The notes under the pieces: generated by a model | What the model was told of the DNA's origin: nothing | The model's input: only the letters and a program-made list of their open reading frames with translations | Database searches by the model: none | Assembly (NCBI GenBank): GCA_000226015.1 | Contig: JH152716.1 | Span: 33,180-81,892 of the forward strand | From: Mnemiopsis leidyi | Lineage: Eukaryota > Ctenophora > Tentaculata > Lobata > Bolinopsidae | Length of the DNA: 48,713 bases | Direction of reading: 5' to 3' | Made by a program: the position numbers and the translations under genes | Part shown: piece after piece, positions 44,668 through 48,713 of the stretch | How positions within the stretch are numbered: position 1 is the stretch's first letter | Layout: every line of letters starts with the position of its first letter

Positions 44668-44930
44668 ACACCTGAACCCAGGCTTTTACAGTTATACTGA
44701 GGGGGCTCCTGGAAGATTTTAGATCTTTTGACGGAGACCCTCCTCATTTAACCCCTAATTACGGTTTCCCGGTCATTCGGCTGAGTCGACTGAAGAAGAT
44801 TGCATAGGCAAATGCCCTTAGTGCACTTCTCTAGGATTGGCGGATCCGGGAATCGAACCCCCGATCTCCTGCATAGAAGATCTCCTGCATAGAATATCGG
44901 GACCGTAGATACCACTACACCACCAACCCA
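44668..44930 (-). mobile_element. tRNA-derived SINE (most complete copy)
   Basis: Read on the minus strand, the element starts near 44930 with a tRNA-like head carrying an A box (TGGTGTAGTGGTATC, about 44908-44922) and a B box (GGGTTCGATTCCCGG, 44846-44860). The core with GTCGACTCAGCCGAAT follows, then a body ending near 44668. A 16-bp unit of the head is duplicated (44863-44878 and 44879-44894). These Pol III promoter boxes and the shared body in two other places identify a SINE. Confidence 0.75.
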
Positions 44931-45728
44931 TATGCTGTGACGAAGAGCCTGTATAAGCTCTTTGTAGTGCCCAAGACTTCATTAAAATCTGGGGGTATTA
45001 CAGCAGCAGCTATGAGCGAGTCCAGCATCATGTGCGTGTAACTATATCGGCTTTACCGGGTAATAGACCACGGTCAGCCATTAAGGGAATAGAGTTCGAT
45101 GCACCTAGGAATAAAAAGATTGAAGTCTCCGGTGTCATCTTTTGTCTTGTTTGTTGTTGGTGGTTGTGATGGTCTGATTTATTAGCTCCCATTACCTGTA
45201 ATTGTCAACATACACACTCATCTGTTCCGCATAGCAGAGTTACAGGTGTGGGTTATTACTGAAGATAGGTATGTGTGAAGCTTGTGGAGATTTGTAGCAA
45301 AACTGTACTGCTTCAACATGCATATTCACCAATCCAGATTTGAAATCTGGTCGGACTTGGTGCTACAGTAGAATAGTAATAGGAGAAGTTTAAGGGAAAT
45401 AAAGTGTCCTGGGTACTGTGTAGAAGGTATTGGGTTTTCGGTACACTTCTGCAATCCAAAGCCTTCTTGTTAATTCAAGTGGTTGCCCACCAACAAAAAC
45501 CCTACTTATCTATTTGCGCTCTGACTGCTATTGTAGTTCACAGCATTACAAAACTATTTTGAGTAGCAGCGGATAAGTATCTTTTACAGACCAATTTTAA
45601 ATATGTTAATTTCAATAAGGATCATTGTTAATCTGAGAAATCGATGTCAAAGGACTCATTACTTAATAACAAAAGTTTCAAACATATCGTTTTGATTCCT
45701 ACAGAGTTAAAAAATATGAATATAAGTA

Positions 45729-45914
45729 CATTAAAACCTCTATTTACTGTGCCTCTATCTACCGTGTCCTTAGATTAACCTGGCCTTCTCCCTTCCCCCA
45801 ATATTTTTCAATACAGTAAAATATCTATTTACAGTGCCTCTATTTACTGTGTCCCTAGATTTACCCGGCCTTCTCCCTTTCCCCTGAGAGGCCCGGTAAA
45901 TAGAGGTTTGACTG
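45729..45914. mobile_element. Short pogo-like element at the ADHFE1 5' end
   Basis: The left end CATTAAAACCTCTATTTACT and the right end (reverse complement CAGTCAAACCTCTATTTACC) are inverted repeats. The left flank is TA; the right flank is TT, so the target duplication is decayed. The left end is partly duplicated internally from about 45812. The element ends 82 bp before the first ATG of ADHFE1. Confidence 0.65.
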
Positions 45915-45996
45915 TTTCGATAATTTTATTACTAGTGCCTCTGAATTTTTTGCAGAGTTTAAAAAGCGCAAGTATGCCCAAGATTAATCCACGCCA

Positions 45997-48616
45997 ATGA
46001 CTGAGGAAAGGTCATTATCTTATGGCAGTAATTTCAGGATGTCAAAAGCAAAGCATCTACTTCGTCTCATTCGAAAAACAAATGACTGCTGCCCTATGCA
46101 TAGTCAGAATTATGGATTGTCTAACAGCCATGTCCGAAAGGAATATGCACTAGAAATGGCTTGCAGGTACTTACTTTGTGGATTTTTGTTGTTTGACTAT
46201 AGGTATACTATTGTGAGGATTTTTACAACTTTTTCCATCAAAGTTTAAGATTCTATACCAAAGTTTATAATCCCTTGAATGTAAGTGAGGCAAAGCGAAT
46301 TTTCGACATTTTTATAGATTATTATCAGACATAAAATAATTTTATTTCCAATTTGTCTTTTCCTGTATCACTAGCTTCAACTTGATAAAATAATTGTTGA
46401 CACTTGGGGACTTGGTTCTGTACATCAAATGTGTATTACAGCTAACTGGTCTGTAAGTAACTGAAACAAAAATTTCAGTTCTATTCGATATGGCCCAGGT
46501 GTTACTGAAGAAGTTGGAATGGACTTTGAAAACATGGGAGCTAAGAAAATTGCAGTGATTACTGACAAAAACCTTGTAAACAGTTTTGAATGCTTTAATT
46601 TCTGACTATTTTCCTGACACCGCAATATACCTAATTCTTGTTCAATCTTATTCAATTTAAAATGGTTGTAGCACAATTAGACACAAAAATAACTTACTTT
46701 GCATATTGGGATCTTCTATGTGTTCTGTTGTATGACAATGACGGCCATTCACAAAATAATCCAGTATTTGATCTCTCATTTGTGAACAATATTTCAGGCT
46801 GTTTTACCACCAGTTATCAAAGCTGTGCAAGCCATAGAGAAATGTGGACTTCAGTATGAAGTCTTTGACAATGTACGTGTTGAACCCACTGATAGCAGTT
46901 TCATTGAATGCATTGAATTTGCAAGGAAAGCAAACCCAGATGCTTTCCTCGGTAAGTGCATTTTTCTCCTTTAATTAATTTAAATGTGCCTAATATATTA
47001 TCAAATATTAATGTCTAATATCTAAATAGATAGCCATGCTTTAATAAATTATTAAGCTAGTTCACAAAATTATAAAACATCTACATCATGCAAGTTGTCT
47101 GAAATTGGTCAGTATTTAATCATAATAACATCAACAGCTATTGGTGGTGGAAGTGTAATGGACACTGCAAAGGCTGCTAACCTTTACAATGCCTATCCTG
47201 ATGCTGATTTTCTAGATTTTGTCAATGCACCAGTTGGTCGTGGCCTTCCAGTTACCAAGTATGCATTCAAGAAGTCACTCTGTTTTATAATATTTTCTGA
47301 AAGGGTAGAAATTTGTTAAATTTTCAATTTAATTTTCAAGCATTAGGACTGGACTTGTAAACACATAGGGTCATAAATGACTTATTGATTGTGTTCTTGG
47401 TACTGCCCCAATTTCAGGACCTTATCGCCTCTCATAGCAATACCAACAACTGCTGGAACTGGAAGTGAAACTACTGGAGTCTCTGTATTTGATTATGAAC
47501 CTCTTAAAGCTAAAACAGGTTTATTTTAGTACCCTTGTCTTACGTTATGTCTTTCATGCTTGTCTCTTTGTCAATTTTTCTTTGATTTATGCTTATGAAC
47601 CCATATCCAATCACAGGAATAGCAAACAGAGCAATAAGACCCACACTAGGGATAGTTGACCCCGAAAATATTCTGACAATGCCTGAACGAGTAACTGCCT
47701 ACAGTGGATTCGATGTACTATGTCATGCTATAGAGAGTTACACTGCTCTCCCCTACACAGAACGAGGCCCTGCTCCTGAAAACCCTAAGTTTAGACCTGC
47801 ATACCAGGTTCGACACCACGAATTGCTCACTAGTTTTCAGATATTTTGTAATATTTAACTGTCAACGTTGAGCTGGTTCAAGGCTCGAGCTGATATTATT
47901 TTTCTGTTGAATTTGTTGCCCGTATCGTATTTTCTGTTTTGAGGATTAGTTTGCTCAAACTGGATGCTAGAAATTCTCTGGTTTCAAATTACAATTTTAA
48001 CATTATTCACCTCAGGGAAGTAACCCTCTGAGCGATGTTTGGTCACGACATGCATGTTACATCACTGCCAAGTACTTCAAGCGTGCAGTGAAGGATCCAG
48101 AAGACTACGAAGCAAGACAGAACATGCATCTGGCGAGCGCGATGGCTGGTGTTGGGTTTGGTAATGCAGGAGTTCATCTCTGCCATGGTCTCTCTTACTC
48201 TATCAGTGGTCTAAACAGGGAATACCGTGCTGAGAACTATCCCAAGGTACTGACACGACAACGATCATCTTTATTAAGGTGTTCAGCGTGTTTGTCATTG
48301 CACAGAATTCTTTCATTTTTGGTTAAAAAGTGAATTTTGGACTTTTTACTGTAGAAGCATGAAATATCATAGTTAGACAAATATCCCCAATCCTTGTCAT
48401 AACATTAGAAATATTATAAAAATTGATAGAATCTTCGAACCAACTATGCAGTCTTATGATCAATGAAATTTTAGGAAAAGAAGTTGATTCCACACGGTTT
48501 GTCTGTGTGCATAACTGCTCCGGCAGTGTTTGCCGCAACAGCAGACTCATCTCTGGATAGACACGCAGAGATAGCAGAAATTCTCGGGGGTAAACCTGTC
48601 AGGAAGGAAGATGCTG
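45997..48616 (+). CDS. ADHFE1: Hydroxyacid-oxoacid transhydrogenase, first eight exons (3' part outside window)
   Basis: Exons 45997-46166, 46479-46575, 46798-46951, 47138-47258, 47418-47518, 47617-47807, 48016-48246 and 48475-48616 join in phase and give 402 residues. The human protein has 467, so about 65 residues lie beyond the window. ADHFE1 is an iron-type alcohol dehydrogenase family enzyme of mitochondria that transfers hydride between 4-hydroxybutyrate and 2-oxoglutarate. Visible motifs are [10 protein letters not shown] (nucleotide binding), [23 protein letters not shown] (Asp-x3-His metal ligands), [13 protein letters not shown] and IPHGLSV (further His ligands). The human match starts best at Met15 (46039), where [13 protein letters not shown] would be the mitochondrial leader; the first ATG adds 14 residues. 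Every exon matches human ADHFE1 co-linearly. Confidence 0.96.
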
Positions 48617-48630
48617 GTTAGTTGATTGCC

Positions 48631-48713
<83 letters not shown>
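48631..48713. repeat. TGTC microsatellite reaching the window end
   Basis: Twenty or so TGTC units begin 14 bp after the donor of ADHFE1 exon 8 and run off the window. Its true length is unknown. Confidence 0.97.

Larger units (their letters stand above)
41206..45996. other. Divergent intergenic region, transposon-rich
   Basis: The PH-domain gene and ADHFE1 are transcribed away from each other from this interval. It holds two hAT-type MITEs, a fold-back element, a SINE and a pogo-like element. The stretch 42.3-42.7 kb is repeat-like, with CGCG-rich blocks and GCACTGATGCACATCAC motifs, but edges are not clear. No gene was found. Confidence 0.6.

Noticed and set aside
44836..44930. Possible functional tRNA gene (A and B boxes on the minus strand)
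   Set aside because: The anticodon region is disrupted by a 16-bp duplication, the acceptor stem does not join the T stem directly, and the sequence continues into a SINE body.

Overview
The window is animal nuclear DNA. Genes are split by short GT-AG exons across long AT-rich introns. There are diverged non-autonomous transposons, tRNA-derived SINE pieces, many minisatellites and an 11-N assembly gap at 19027. No bacterial operon, phage, CRISPR or rRNA signal was seen. The relaxin-receptor-like GPCR with LDLa modules suggests an invertebrate, perhaps a cnidarian; the species cannot be named from the sequence.

Left part (1-13.0 kb). An intronless tRNA-His guanylyltransferase (THG1L, +) is followed 0.6 kb later by PIH1D1 (+, six coding exons, 2125-10583). 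The 6.5-kb third intron of PIH1D1 holds an antisense gene. Its last exon (3621-7255) encodes LDLa-type Cys-rich modules, seven membrane spans and an acidic tail. Two upstream exons with matching phases (7614-7914 and 8237-8325) encode an SRCR-like domain, so the product is probably an SRCR-LDLa-GPCR receptor. A 10-bp minisatellite beside these exons carries splice-signal-like motifs on both strands.

Middle part (13.0-41.2 kb). One large minus-strand gene was rebuilt exon by exon, with phases agreeing at every junction but one. It encodes a protein of about 700 residues with a short N-terminal coil, a polar low-complexity middle, a coiled coil and a C-terminal PH domain. I do not recognise the family. 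Its introns hold a plus-strand gene for a small Cys-rich (Ly6-like) single-span membrane protein (30661-31182), a possible small plus-strand gene behind X-box, CCAAT and TATA motifs (22570-22918), MITEs and tandem repeats.

Right part (41.2-48.7 kb). A divergent intergenic region of about 4.8 kb is crowded with short elements: two hAT-type MITEs of one family with 8-bp target duplications, a fold-back element, a SINE with a tRNA-like head and a pogo-like element. The last ends 82 bp before the first ATG of ADHFE1 (+), whose first eight coding exons are present; the gene runs off the window within a TGTC microsatellite.

The genes are not one pathway: THG1L (tRNA-His maturation), PIH1D1 (HSP90/R2TP assembly), ADHFE1 (mitochondrial hydroxyacid-oxoacid transhydrogenase), a receptor and a PH/coiled-coil protein. 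The notable aspects are the nested antisense gene, the receptor architecture and the dense MITE/SINE landscape.
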